A stretch of 64,000 nucleotides of DNA from Balaenoptera acutorostrata (lineage: Eukaryota; Chordata; Mammalia; Artiodactyla; Balaenopteridae). The notes below the pieces were generated by a model. It was given only the letters and a program-made list of their open reading frames with translations, did no database searches and was not told the DNA's origin. The stretch covers positions 133,142,708-133,206,707 of the forward strand of contig NC_080064.1 in NCBI RefSeq assembly GCF_949987535.1, in the 5' to 3' direction. The position numbers and the translations under genes are program-made. Shown piece by piece: positions 43,436 through 55,165 of the stretch. Numbering within the stretch: the first letter of the stretch is position 1; the number at the start of each line of letters is the position of its first letter.

Positions 43436-46235
43436 CTTGGTGAATGTTCCATGTGCACTTGAAAAAACTGTATATTCTGTTGTTGGGTAGAATACTTTAT
43501 GAATATTAATTAGGTCAAACTGAGCACTAATGTTGTTCAGGTCTTCTCAGTTCTTGCTGATTTTCTACTGTGCTGTTGATTACTGAGGGGTTTTGATGTC
43601 TCCAAGAATAATTGTGGATTTGTGTACTTTTTCCTTTTGGTTCTATCAGTTTTTGCTTCATGTATTTGCAGCTCTGTTGTTTGGAGCATACATATCTGGA
43701 TTGTTATGTGTTCTAGGTGTATTGACCCCCTCCTTCTTCCCCCATAATATTCCTTGCTTTGACATCTACTTGGATATTAACATAGTCATTCTCACTTTCT
43801 TTAGTTATGTGATATCATGGTTTATCATTCTCCATCCTTTAACCTATATATCATTATATTTAAAGTGAGTTTCTTAGACAGCATATAGTTGAGCCTTTTT
43901 GCCCTTCCAATCTGACAATTTTTGTCTTTTAATTGGTATCTTGAGACCACTTACTTTAAATGGAATTATTGATATGGTTGGATTTAGGTCTACCCTCTAA
44001 TAACTTATTTTAGATTTTCCTTTCTCTGGTTTTTATTCCCCTATTCACCATTTTCTGTCGTATTTTAGATTATTTCAATGTTTTTAATATTTTAATTTAT
44101 CTCTTGGATTTATGTTTTTGTATTTTTTAGTTGCTGTTCTAGGTGTTAAAATATACATATCTAACCTTCACAGCCTACTTAGAGTTATTATTTTACCACC
44201 TAAAATAAGGCTTGAAGTTTTAATCATGTAGTTTCCTTTATTCTTCCCCTCACTTTCTGTTAGAGTTGTTATATGTATTACATTTACATGCATTGAAAAT
44301 CCCATCAAACAATATTATAATTTTTGCTTTTAATAGTCATACCTACTTTAATGAATCTAAGAGGAAAAAATAAGCTATTATGTTTATCTAGATATTTATC
44401 ATTATTATTTATTATATCATTGCTCTTCCTTAAATCCTGAAGTTCCAAATTTCCCTGTTGTATCATTTTCAGTTAGGCTGAAGAACTTCCTTAGCATTTT
44501 TCTTAGAGCAGTTTTGCTACGAACTGTCTTAGTTTTCTTTCATCTTAAAATGTCTTCATTTCACCATAATTCCTGACAGGTATTTTGTTAGCTAGATACA
44601 GAATTCTGGTTTGCTAGTTATTTTATTATAGTACTTTAAAGATGTTGTTCCACTATCTTCTGGCCTCCATGTTTTCATTATCCACAGTAATTTGTATAAT
44701 TTTGCCTCTCATTGTAATGTGTCATTTTCCTCTGGTAACTTTCAAAACTTTTTTTTAATCTTTGATTTCCTGAAAATTTATTATGATGTGTGCGGGTATG
44801 ATTTTCTTTGAATTTGACATATTTGGGTTTTTCTGAGCCTTTTGAATTTATAAATTTATTTCTTTCACCAAGTCTAGGAAGTTTTCAGCCATCATTTCTT
44901 CAAATAATTTTTCTGTGCCAATCCCTTTCTCAGATTTTTCTGTGATTCCAATGACATAAATGTTAAACTTTTGATATTTTCCTATAGGTTCCTGGAGCTC
45001 TGTTTATGTTTTTTCAATGTTTTCCCTCTCTATTCTTCAGATTGAATAGTTTCTGTTGATCTGTACTAACTTTCTGACTCTTTCCTCTTTTATCTCCCTT
45101 GAGACCACCCAGTGAATTTTGTATTTCAGATATTTTTCAGTTCTAAAATTTCCTCTTTTTTTTGTAGTTTCTGTTTCTCTGCTCAGAGCTTCTATCTCTA
45201 CATTTATTTCAAGAGTATTTGCTTCTCAGAATCTGGTTATAATAGCCGGTCTAAAGTTTTTGTCTGATTCCAGTATCTGTATCATCTCAGGATTGACATC
45301 CATTGATTCTTTTCCTATAAGAAGTTGTCAGATTTCTCTGGTTCCTTGTTTGTCAGTAGTTTTTGATTGTATCCAGACATTTTGGATATTATATTTAGAC
45401 TTTAGGTCCTATTAAAATCCTTTGGAAAAGGTTGATTTTTTTTTTGTTATTGTTTTATTTTTTGTAGTTAATCAATATTATTAAGTTTAGATTGCGAGTT
45501 TTCTTTCATCTTCTCTGGATGGCCTTTCAAGGTTTTTGCTATCCTGCTTCAAGTCTGTCCTGAGCTTGTGTGCTCAGAGATGAATTCAGGACATGTTGCT
45601 TTATCCACAGAATTCAGAGATCTCCCTCTCTGGCTCTTTCTCACCAGTATATCCCCTAAACTCTGGCTTCCAGGAACTCCTTTTCCTGATCATCTGACTA
45701 GAAAGATAAGGTTTAACTCGAAGTTCTATTGACTGTATTACCCATAATTCTGTATGACTGGGGCAACCCTCAGTACAAAGTGGTGAGAGTAAAGAGAGAG
45801 AGAAGGAGAGAGGAAAAAACATAAGTGATTTCTCCACTCTTTGTACCACAAGGTTCCTTTTTTTTGGGTTACTCTGGCCAGAAACATGGATTTTCTCTCA
45901 GGGTTTTTGGTGCTGGAGTAATGGTTATTACATTACAGATTCATAATTTGGGCTGCCCTTGGTGCAGGACTGGAAGAAAAAATAGAAGAAACCAGTGGGA
46001 ATCCCTTGGGTCAAAGTGGGAAAACAAAAGAGGAAAAATGCTAAGGAAACTCACCCCTAAATGAGTTTTTCAAGTTTAGGTTCTCCTCCCTAATCTGTTT
46101 GCATTCTTAACTTTCCAGAGCTGTCAGGTAGTTGCTTTTGTGCATTTTGTCCACAGTTTTTATGTAATCAGTGGGAGATACAGGCTGCAGTGGGCATGCT
46201 CCACCTTGGCTGGCAATGGAAGTCCTTCACATCTA
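43436..46235 (-). mobile_element. Old L1, antisense, from ORF2 start through the 5' region
   Basis: Read on the minus strand, the right part (45560-46235) resembles an L1 5' UTR and the middle (about 43990-45560) the ORF1 region. The left part (43440-43985) is the beginning of ORF2, the endonuclease domain. The conserved segment that carries the catalytic glutamate lies near 43870-43895 and is broken by a 2-nt loss. The ORF2 body is missing, and a 3' UTR block lies at 42645-43225 beyond a DNA transposon. It may be an internally deleted L1 or a HAL1-type derivative. Confidence 0.65.
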
Positions 46236-46256
46236 TTCACATTTGCACTGACTCTT

Positions 46257-46582
46257 TTATTTATTTATTTATTTATTTATTTTTGGCTGTGTCGGGTCTT
46301 CGTTGCTGTGCGTGGGCTTTCTCTAGTTGTGTCGAGTGGGGGCTACTCTTCGTTGCAGTGCACGGGCTTCTCAACGTGGTGGCTTCTCTTGTTGCGGAGC
46401 CCGGGCTCTAGGCACGTGGGCTCAGTAGTTGTGGCTCGCAGGCTCTAGAGCACAGGCTCAGTCGTTGTGGTGCACGGGCTTAGTTGCTCTGCGGCATGTG
46501 GGATCTTCCCAGACCAGGGTTCGAACCCGTGTCCCCTGCATTGGCAGGCGGATTCTTAACCACTGCACCAGCAGGGAAGTCC
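46257..46582 (-). mobile_element. CHR-2-type SINE, long subtype
   Basis: Antisense SINE with a (TTTA)n tail (46255-46282) and complete tRNA head. Flanks tgcactgactctt (46244-46256) and tgcactgattctt (46583-46595) form a 13-bp target duplication with one mismatch. It carries the reiterated modules of the long subtype. Confidence 0.95.
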
Positions 46583-46659
46583 TGCACTGATTCTTATTTG
46601 CTCAGTGTCTGTCACCTAGAAGATGATCAAAGAGTATTTGTTCAATGAAAGGATAAATG

Positions 46660-46750
46660 AATAAAAAATGAAAGAGAAAAGGAGAAAAGGAAAGGAGAAA
46701 AAGGAAGGAAGGAAGAAGAAATATAGGAAAGAAAACGGATGGATGGATTT
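46660..46750. repeat. Purine-rich (AGGA/GAAA)n tract
   Basis: Low-complexity A/G tract with GGAA repeats, followed by a short GGAT run. Confidence 0.85.
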
Positions 46751-46854
46751 GGAATGTTTGGTTCCTATAAAATGGAAATGGTTTTAGGCATAATTCTACA
46801 TTATGGTCACTAGATGGCAGTAGAAACCAATGCCTACTTTGTGACCTCTTAAAA

Positions 46855-47335
46855 ACATATTCAACAATTACTGACAATATACTATAGATGAGGTACTTTG
46901 TTAGGAACTGAGAGGAGTTGTTATGGAGAGGGGGTGGGCACAAAGATAAGTAAGAGGCAATTTCTGCCTTTCAGGAGTTCACAAGTTAAGACTATCATAG
47001 AAATCAGATTATGGTAATCCTGCAGTAGAAACATAAACTAGTATTAAAGTCAGACAAGAGGGAGGGATTAATTCTGACTACAAAATTGAAGACGCCTTCA
47101 CAGGACAACTTTTGAGCTGTACCCAGAAGCGGGGGGGGGGCGGGTAGAGAGGTGGAGATGTTCTAAGTAGAGGGTACAAATTTGGGAAGAATATCTAGAG
47201 AACAGGAAATATTGAGGCGCGGCTGCAGCATAGGGTATGTGAAGGAAATCACGGGAATTTAAGTTGGGAAGCGAAGTCGTCATCACATTATGGGAGTTCT
47301 TATACGGCTGAAGGGCGTCGTCTCTGAGTCCTGTG
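46855..47335 (-). mobile_element. L2 LINE 3' region, antisense
   Basis: Antisense L2 order: gggcacaaagataagtaaga at 46935, ttcaggagttcacaagttaa at 46970, gagggagggattaattctga at 47058, then an RT C-terminal block at about 47160-47260 (ctgcagcatagggtatgtga at 47224). A G9 run lies at about 47132-47141. Confidence 0.65.
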
Positions 47336-48478
47336 TTCACGCCCCGTTGGCGGGCTGAGTGCTGAGTGGGCTGGCAGTTTTTAGCCGCAGTCCTCTGTGG
47401 TGGAGCACCCTGTCCCAGGGCCCTGGGCAGCCACTGCCGGATCAGAAGTTAAAGACTCAAATGCTCTACGGTCCCAGAGGGAGGCTACATGAGTGTTTTG
47501 GCTGAGTGGGCACCCTGCCAGACTTGGCCTCTCTGAAGGGCCTGGATGAACTCAGCTTGTTACCATGTGGGGATGGGGGCCCGGTGTTACTAAATCTTCC
47601 AATTTTTAAAGAGAGGTCGGAAATCCAAGTTTATGTGAAATGTCATGATTTGTAAATGCTGGTACTGACTCATGGCTTAGAAAGCACCGAGTGAGCCAAT
47701 CAAAACATATCTGTGGGCTGGAGTGGGCCCTTGGGCAGTCACTTCGTGACCTCTATTCCGGAGAGTCAGCTTGCGGGTTCCTTTCCTGGTCTCTGGCATG
47801 GCTGAGATCCAGACCTAAGTGTCTATGGAGGGAGTTCCTCTTTCCTAATTTCCCCCTCCGTGTGTAGAATGGTTTCCTAACAGTGTCTCTCAGAGCGACT
47901 CCGCCCACCCCACCCTTCTACCTCCTCCTCTGTGTTAAAGCCATCAGGCTGGCCACCCAGGGGAGGCGGCCGGCATGCAAAGCACTCTATTCCTGGTGTC
48001 CTTCTTATGTCTCAGATGCATCAGTACAAGTTTTAACGATAACCCTGATGGTTCATTTGTGCTCGGAAAATATCATTCAGAAGTTACTCTGGTCTTCAAA
48101 ATTAATTTTCTTTTTCAATCTATTGCTTCTTTAAGCTTTTAGGTTACATTTAAAATAGTCTAAGTATAGTCTGCTTACATATCTACATACAGATTTTTAA
48201 TCACTTATTCTTATTAGAACTAGGGAAGAATTGGGATTTTGCGCTTCTCTTGCTGATGCCTTGTTATAGCTATCTGAATCACAAAGGGTGATTAGTATTC
48301 CATGTTCCTTGAGTTCACAGAAGCTGGGAATCTGGTTCAAGGGCACTAAGGTGCCTGAGAAACGGAGGATGGAGGGGCACAGGATGTCGGCTCAGGAAGG
48401 GGATAGGAAGTTTCTTTCCCTCCCTGTCTCTCTTCTCCAGTGATCAGAGCTCCAGGAGGCGTAGAAAGAGTCAGAAAA
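47336..48478. other. No recognised repeat (1.1 kb)
   Basis: GC content is higher at 47340-47560. No gene, CpG island or named element. The 83-codon frame at 47883-48134 has no domain. Confidence 0.4.
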
Positions 48479-48479
48479 G

Positions 48480-48690
48480 TACAGCAGAAAAGAACATTTT
48501 CTGAAGCCAGACTCTCTGAGGTTCCATCTCAGTTCTTCTCCTAACAAGCGAGGTGACTTTGGGGACATTGCTTAGCCTTTCTGTGCCTTAGTTTCCTCAC
48601 CTGTGAAGTGGTGATATTAATACATTATCTCATAGAGCAATTTTGAAGATTAAATAAAATGGACCAGTGTAAGCAGAAGGTAAACAGATG
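48480..48690 (+). mobile_element. MIR SINE, nearly full length
   Basis: Sense MIR: gaagccagactctctgaggt at 48503, agcctttctgtgccttagtt at 48572, tcctcacctgtgaagtggtg at 48594, and tcatagagcaattttgaaga at 48630. Confidence 0.75.
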
Positions 48691-48995
48691 GGTATTTGTT
48701 TCATGTGTGTGTGTTTCTTTAATATGAATGTTACCACAGCATTTATTTTTAAAGACCAGTTATAGACAAAACTGAAGAATCAACAAGATGTCCTCAGGAA
48801 TTCCAGCTTCACTTACACCACAGCGGTAAATACTTCCCGTGTGTGTCTGTGTGAGCGTGTGTAGAGGTTGAAAGTCGATGGTGACTCGTGTCCTGTTCAG
48901 CTATGAGTTTTCACCAGGTGGCAGCAGAATATTATGACGAGAAATCACAGGATTCAATGTCCTACTCAGCTGGCAGAGTAGAGGAAAGACAGGCA
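48691..48995. other. No recognised feature; GT-rich pieces
   Basis: Short GT-rich runs near 48703-48715 and 48839-48862. No element named. Confidence 0.4.
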
Positions 48996-49006
48996 AGAGA
49001 GGGTGG

Positions 49007-49854
49007 CTTGAAGATCTGTCCATTGATGTCAGTGGGGTGTTAACTTCTCCTACTATTATTGTATTCCCATCGATTTCTCCCTTTATGTCTGTTAGTATTT
49101 GTTTTATGTATTTGGGTGCTCCTATATTAGGTGCATATATGTTGCCGAGTGTAAAATCCTCTTCTTGTATTGATACTTTTATCGTTATATAGTGTCCTCT
49201 TTTATCTTTCTTTATGGCCTTTGTTTTAAAGTCTATTTTGTCTGACATGAGTATTTCGACAGGGTTAGCTGATGCAAACTATTACATATAGAATGGAAAA
49301 ACACCGTAGTAGGCTATACAGTGCCTACTGTATAGCACAGGGAACTATATTCAGTATCCTGAGATAAACCATAATGGAAAAAAATATAAAAAAGAATGTA
49401 TATGGGGCTTCCCTGGTGGCGCAGTGGTTGAGAATCTGCCTGCCAATGCAGGGGACACGGGTTCGAGCCCTGGTCTGGGAAGATCCCACATGCCACGGAG
49501 CGACTAAGCCCGTGAGCCACAATTGCTGAGCCTGCGCGTCTGGAGCCTGTGCTCCGCAACGGGAGAGGCCACGATAGTGAGAGGCCCGCGCACCGCGATG
49601 AAGAGTGGCCCCCACTTGCCACAACCAGAGAAAGCCCTCACACAGAAACGAAGACCCAACACAGCCATAAATAATAAATAAATAAATAAATTAAAAAAAA
49701 AAAAACAAACTGTATTGTTGACTTTAAAAAAAAAAAAAAAAAAGAACGTATATGTATGTATCACTGAATCACTTTGCTGTACAGCAGAAATTAACACAAC
49801 ATTGTAAATCAACTATATGTCAATAAAAAAAGAGGAAGGTAAATAAAAAAAGAG
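49007..49854 (+). mobile_element. Second twin-primed L1, carrying a SINE
   Basis: The left part (49010-49258) is antisense ORF2. A minus-strand frame reads IYAPNIGAPKYIKQ and then VGEVNTPL, the endonuclease block in which the usual catalytic Asp is Glu here. At about 49258 it switches to sense L1 3' UTR, which runs to the A-rich tail near 49825-49850. This inverted-5' plus sense-3' order is the twin-priming signature on the plus strand. The 11-bp target duplication agagagggtgg lies at 48996-49006 and 49855-49865. The SINE at 49405-49740 entered later. Confidence 0.85.
49405..49740 (+). mobile_element. CHR-2-type SINE with unusual tail, inside L1
   Basis: Sense SINE with complete tRNA head. 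The tail is (AAAT)n, then an A-run, then caaactgtattgttgacttt (about 49705-49724), then a second A-run. Flanks aaagaatgtatatg (49391-49404) and aaagaacgtatatg (49741-49754) are a 14-bp target duplication with one mismatch. It lies within the 3' UTR of the twin-primed L1. Confidence 0.95.
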
Positions 49855-49865
49855 AGAGAGGGTGG

Positions 49866-52735
49866 GGTTATTCAGAACAGTCATTATCATTCTGAAAGCA
49901 ACTCATTAGAGCTGTCAAGTCAAGCTCCAATATGAGTTCAAAAAAACCATCTCCATATAAAAACTAGCAGAGTCTGGTCAGCCGGACAAGAGGAGATTCA
50001 GTGTGAGGGGAGAGATGCTTGGAGAAATCAACACGGGAGTGACATGAAGGCGCCTCACTGAGTTGGTTATGCGGAAGTTCAACCATGGGAATGAAATGCA
50101 AGGCCAGCTCTGTATGTTGGCAGAGGAACCAGTTGCCTGTCTGATTTACCTGGTGAAGTCGTGAAGGGGTTCTCTTCCACAGTTTAGCCCAGTCTCACCG
50201 TTATGGCTTATCTGGGTCAGCTTTTGTCTCTAAAAGGTCACTGTTGTAATGTAAGTACAAGACATCTCTCCAACCCCTTTGGGACAAAAATTTAACTCTT
50301 GTTAACTGAGATTTATCCTTCCCTCCACCTTTGGCTTAAAACTATTCTGTCTCCCATTCCCTCCTTGGGACAATTCACTCTTTCAAAGTGGCATAAACTA
50401 ATCAGAATAATTAAGAGTCTATACCACAGGATCGGGATTTAGGGCAAACTCTCACTCATCATTTTGACTGACAGCCAGGAGCTGGCTTGGCTCTATCGGC
50501 TAGGCCTTGGTGTTGCTGGGACTGACCCTGTGCTCTTGGCTAGGCCTTGGTATTCTCTGGTTGAACAGAAACAATTGGACAAAACTCCCGACATCTGACA
50601 AGGCCAGTTTGCAACCACAGTGTAGCAAGGCAAAATAACATTACTCCATAATCACATCTGAACACAGATAAAAATGAGAGCAGTGTCTAAAAGTGACCAT
50701 AAAAATGACCAAACATGCCACTATTCTGATTAATATGAGTGAGTGATTGCCGTTTCTTTGCCAGTTAAAACTTTGGCCATATTTCATTCCTCATATCTTC
50801 TAGGTAAGAATTATTAGGATATCCAATCATAGAATCCTGACAGCATCCCATCCAGACCAAGGCCCTGCTTCCTTAAATCCTCCCCATAAATCAACTAACA
50901 CAAGCTTTGGTGAGATAACACCGGATGCTTAGGAAGAGGATAGAATAGGAGAAGAGCATGCCCAAGGAAAGGGAAAGAAGAATGAGGCCAAACCCTCACT
51001 GCTTCACAACAGGGCTTTGGGAGGGCCCTTGTTTCCCTATGTTCAGTAACCAGAAGCCAAGGACCCTGACTGCATTTGCTGGTGACATTTGTCCTCTGCT
51101 CCAAGTCTTAGCAAAAGAGCCTATGGGTCCTCCAGAAGCCTGGCTGTCTGGAATGGGGGATGAGTTTGTTCAGCCCACTGCCTCTTCTCCTTCCTAAGCA
51201 GCTGACTACTTCTTCTGATGTGGTTTTGTGGTTATACAGTAAGCAGCACCGCTCATGTGGACATGGCTTACTTTCAGTTTCTGAAAGTGAGTCATGTTGA
51301 CTTTCCTCTTGGGAGTAAGAGTGACCCTTGCTCAAAAGGACTATATGACTAGAAAGAAGAAACACCAGAGGCCACCAGGGCCAGAGTGTTTACCACCGTA
51401 GGTAGTCACTAGTTTCTGGGAGTGGTATGTGTCATCTCTGTAAGCAAGGTAAGCTAGGAAGAGACATTTGGTTGTGAATCTTCGAATATTTGCCAATGTT
51501 TGAAGTCTTTCTTTATTCTCACTCATCAATTGGAGTGATGCTGATGGCTAAAGAGCTCCGGATCTCTAGATGGACTCAAATAAATTTACATTTGATCAGC
51601 TGGTACATGATGGGGAATTTTCCAAGAGGGTTATTCGCTATTATTACATCTTTAATTCTTGTGTTTACTAACAAGCTCATGATATTGGACCACTCGTGAA
51701 GGTCCTAGGAAATCTTGGCACACCTGTTGAGAATCGAAATTGAACTCGTGAAGAATCAACCAAGAGACAGAAGAAGGGCTTTCTTCTAGGCTAACTCTGC
51801 TTTGTGGTTCCTTTTGGTTAAGTTGTCATGAAAATATGTAAAGTCAGGATGGAAGATATGAAGCAATCATGTCACCACTTCTGTGCCCTCGATAAGCATT
51901 CTTTCATGCTGAGCCGGGATGTAGCCTCAAGACACTTCTCATCACTGTGCTCCAGACATTCACCACCACCAGATCCCAGTGGGCATGTGAGATGAAGCCT
52001 ATTTGCCATGTCTGTTTTAGAATCTCAATTTAACTTTGCTCTTGGGTATCCAAGTTATGGGAGTGCCTCATTGAGGAGATTGCCTTTCTTTCCTTGATAA
52101 GTAAATCCTTCTCGGTTGAAGAAAGAGCAAATAGAATTATTCTTGAATTCTGCATCACTGACCCATCAATCACTACCTATTGCCTTGCTAAGTTATTTGG
52201 GTGATAGTAAGAGGATAATAAAAGAAGTCCAATAGTGGAGAAAGATACATTAAATAATTAGTGAGACATTCCAAACAGTTTGTATTTTATAAGTATGTAA
52301 AAGTGGTGGCCACTTCATGGGGCTGAATTTTCATGGCAATCCCACGTTCAATTCTTTTTAGGTACAAGGCCCATCATTTGGTAATTGCTATGAGGTAGGT
52401 GGTAGCATCTATTAGGGCAGATTAGGTTCAATAAGGAGAGTTATTAAACTGCTAATATTTTAGAAGATTTAGCATATGATAGCTATTTATGTATTTTCCA
52501 TAAAATATACTTATTAAAATCATAGTATATAAATACCAATTAAATACTGTACCAGCTGAGAGTCTTGGTTGCTCTTAATAAACTCTAGATTACATAAGCA
52601 GAAAAGGGACTTATTGGAAGGCAGTTGCTTCAGAAAAACAATAAGAAGGTTGGCAACCAAACTTCGTCAAAAGGCAGTCACCACACTTATGCCAGGCTGG
52701 TACAGGAGCTGTGTGCCTGTCTAACTTCTCTTCAG
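49866..52735. other. No recognised repeat (2.9 kb); possible LTR-like part 49900-50650
   Basis: The longest unassigned stretch. The part at about 49900-50650 has the texture of an old LTR or ERV internal sequence, with no ends I can define. A direct repeat of ggctaggccttggt occurs at about 50499 and 50539. Frames up to 85 codons (51108-51365) lack domains. Confidence 0.35.
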
Positions 52736-52737
52736 AC

Positions 52738-53560
52738 CGGGAGTCCTTAATCTTCTGTAACATGAAACCCTTTGGCCATCAAATGAAGTCTATGAACCTC
52801 TTCTCAGAATGTTTTAAAATTTGTAAAATAAAGTAGACAGGCTTACAAAGGAAACCAATTATATTGAAATATAGTTATCAAAATATAAAAATATCCCAAG
52901 TGTGTGCTATAGCAATATATGTGCTTCTTTATTAATGCATTAGATAAAATTAACTGCTGACTCTAATTGCCAATGTAACTTCAGCAGTGATGAGCATAAT
53001 TGTATCTTGGGTATCCACTGTAGCTTACACTATCTGTAAGGATTGTAAAGAAGATGAAACTATGTGTGAGTTCAGTTGGAGATGAGGTCACAATTACTGC
53101 TAATACTATTGAAGTTTATTGCCTACATTCTTTTTTTTTTTTAAAGATTTATTTATTGATTGATTGATTGATTGCTATGTTGGGTCTTCGTTTCTGTGCT
53201 AGGGCTTTCTCTAGTTGCGGCAAGCGGGGGCCACTCTTCACCGCGGTGCGCGGGCCTCTCACTATCGTGGCCTCTCTTGTTGCGGAGCACAGGCTCCAGA
53301 TGCGCAGGCTCAGTAGTTGTGGCTCAGGGGCCTAGTTGCTCCGCGGCATGTGGGATCTTCCCAGACCAGGGCTCGAACCCGCGTCCCCTGCATTAGCAGG
53401 CTGATTCTCAACCACTGCGCCCCCAGGGAAGCCCCGCCTACATTCTTAATTGACCAAAATGCTAAATTTTAGTTAGAAGTTAGAGGAAATAATAGTGTAT
53501 ATATTTTCAATTCAATTTCATGCATTTCCCATAATCCTATTTATAGACTTCAGGTTAAGA
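52738..53560. mobile_element. hAT-like DNA transposon relic split by SINE
   Basis: Imperfect inverted ends: gagtccttaatcttctgtaa on the left (about 52740) and ttcaggttaagaactcc on the right (about 53550). The interior shares accaattatattgaaatata with the element at 27888-28325. If the SINE at 53133-53435 and one target copy are removed, attgcctacattcttaattg reads through. Non-coding. Confidence 0.7.
53133..53435 (-). mobile_element. CHR-2-type SINE, short subtype
   Basis: Antisense SINE with a T-run, a (TGAT)n expansion in its tail (53155-53175) and a full tRNA head. Perfect 12-bp target duplication gcctacattctt at 53121-53132 and 53436-53447. It is nested in the hAT relic. Confidence 0.96.
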
Positions 53561-54285
53561 ACTCCTATTTTAGACTGTGAACTACTTGAAGGAAGGATTT
53601 GTACCTTATTCAGCTTTGAGTGTATGTGATCTCCTTTCATGAAAATCCATATGTGTTCCTCTAGGTAGGTAGTTTCTTTGACTGTAATGAGTGGAGCATT
53701 TTTTCCCCCAAGCACTCATGGAAATACCTGGAAAACGGAGCAACAGATCCCAACCATTGTACAGATCACCATTCAAGACTGATGATTCTTGGCTTACTTT
53801 TGTCTGGAGAATCCCACTCAGCTCCTTCTGCAGTCATTACACTCTATTTGTTTTCACAGTCACACCAGCCAAACTCTGTGGAGCAATCTCTCCTGTGGTT
53901 CCACTATGGGACCTGGACGCTGTCCTGGATGGAATGGATAGTGATACCCTAATATTGTCCTCTGGAAGGACACAGATTTTACACTAGTGATTATCCACCT
54001 AACCCTCTCTGAGGAAAGGAAATTAACTCCTTTCCAGACAGTCATAACGATTTTCTGTCATCATATTTCTATCATCTTCCTTGATTTATCAGAGGGTCTC
54101 TTTCTATCCCCTGTTGGCCTATCTTCAGCTTTTCAGCCTTCCAGGTGCCTATTATTTCTTGTTTTACAATCCTGTTAAGTTTGGAGGGAGCAACTTGTAC
54201 TTTGTTTAATAAAAGTTTATTATTATTGAAGAATTTTTTAATGAATTAAAGTGTTCATTGTCCTGTTAATAACCCAAATACCTAT
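53561..54285. other. No recognised feature
   Basis: No nameable element. A 98-codon plus-strand frame (53691-53987) has no domain. The region is followed by an AT-rich part. Confidence 0.4.
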
Positions 54286-54298
54286 TACTTACTTGGAT

Positions 54299-54494
54299 TT
54301 TTTTTTTTTTAAGATTTTTTTGATGTGAACCATTTTTAAAGTCTTTATTGAATTTGTTACAATATTGCTTCTGTTTTTATGTTTTGGTTTTTGGCCACAA
54401 GGCATGTGGGATCTTAGCTCCCTGACAGGGATCCAACTTGCACCCCCTGCATTGGAAGGCGAAGTCTTAACCACTGGACCTCCAGTGAAGTCCC
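54299..54494 (-). mobile_element. CHR-1-like SINE
   Basis: Antisense SINE about 196 bp long: T-run, tctttattgaatttgttaca at 54342, then ggcatgtgggatcttagctc at 54402, and a tRNA-derived head ending in ccagtgaagtcc. It differs from the CHR-2 copies in its body. Target duplication cttacttggat at about 54288-54298 and 54495-54505. Confidence 0.88.
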
Positions 54495-54505
54495 CTTACT
54501 TGGAT

Positions 54506-54890
54506 CTTTATATCTGCATCTGTGGTGCTTTTGCTCCAATGCCCCATTTTACAGTTCAGTGACCTCCTCTGAAAGGAGAAAATAAGAACTGGAAATGACT
54601 TCCAGACTGAGCACTTCTTTTCTGTTTGTCTCCTTCCTGCCATCTCTATCTGATCATGAAATATGGAAATAAAAACAATGTCAAATATGAAAGCATGTCA
54701 TAGGGAAAAACTCTTTGAAATATCTGGTTGATAAAAACAGTAAAAACAAGGAAAAGCTCTCACAATGACCTGAGCATTGAAAAGCTATTAGGGATTGCTA
54801 AATACTTTTCATCTCACTGATCAAAATATCTACCTCAAATAATGACAAAGTTGCTTTGAACTCAGAAAATTAAGGCAGAAAATTCATTCT
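54506..54890. other. No recognised feature
   Basis: No gene or element identified. Confidence 0.4.
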
Positions 54891-54892
54891 GA

Positions 54893-55165
54893 CCCACTCT
54901 ACTCCATTTATTCCACAAACACTTTTAGGGGAATTTTCTGTTTACCAAGAACTGTTGTTAGAGAAATTTTAGGAGAAGATACCAATGAGAAGTAGATCAC
55001 ATACCAGTTTGGAATTACAACAACCCTGAGAAATAGCAGAGATTATTATCCTTCTTGAAGAGATGAGGAAACTGAGGCACAGAAAATGGAAATGACTTGG
55101 CTAAAGTCGGCCATCTATATTCTATCAAAAACAGAACTAGAATTCTAAGTTTCTGAACTTCTATC
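54893..55165 (-). mobile_element. L2 tip plus MIR relic (antisense)
   Basis: The first part (54893-55005) looks like an antisense L2 3' tip (ttattccacaaacactttta). The second (55010-55165) is an antisense MIR: agagatgaggaaactgaggc at 55060, then ttggctaaagtcggcc. Confidence 0.55.

Noticed and set aside
43593..45415. Plus-strand frames of about 90-100 codons as membrane proteins
   Set aside because: They are complements of antisense L1 ORF1/ORF2 sequence. Their hydrophobic look reflects A-rich L1 read in reverse.
47340..47560. Possible CpG island or promoter
   Set aside because: GC is only modestly raised, CpGs are few, and no transcript start context is visible.
48901..49248. 115-codon minus-strand frame as a host gene
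   Set aside because: It is the L1 ORF2 endonuclease fragment (IYAPN and VGEVNTPL) of a twin-primed L1, followed by unrelated flank.
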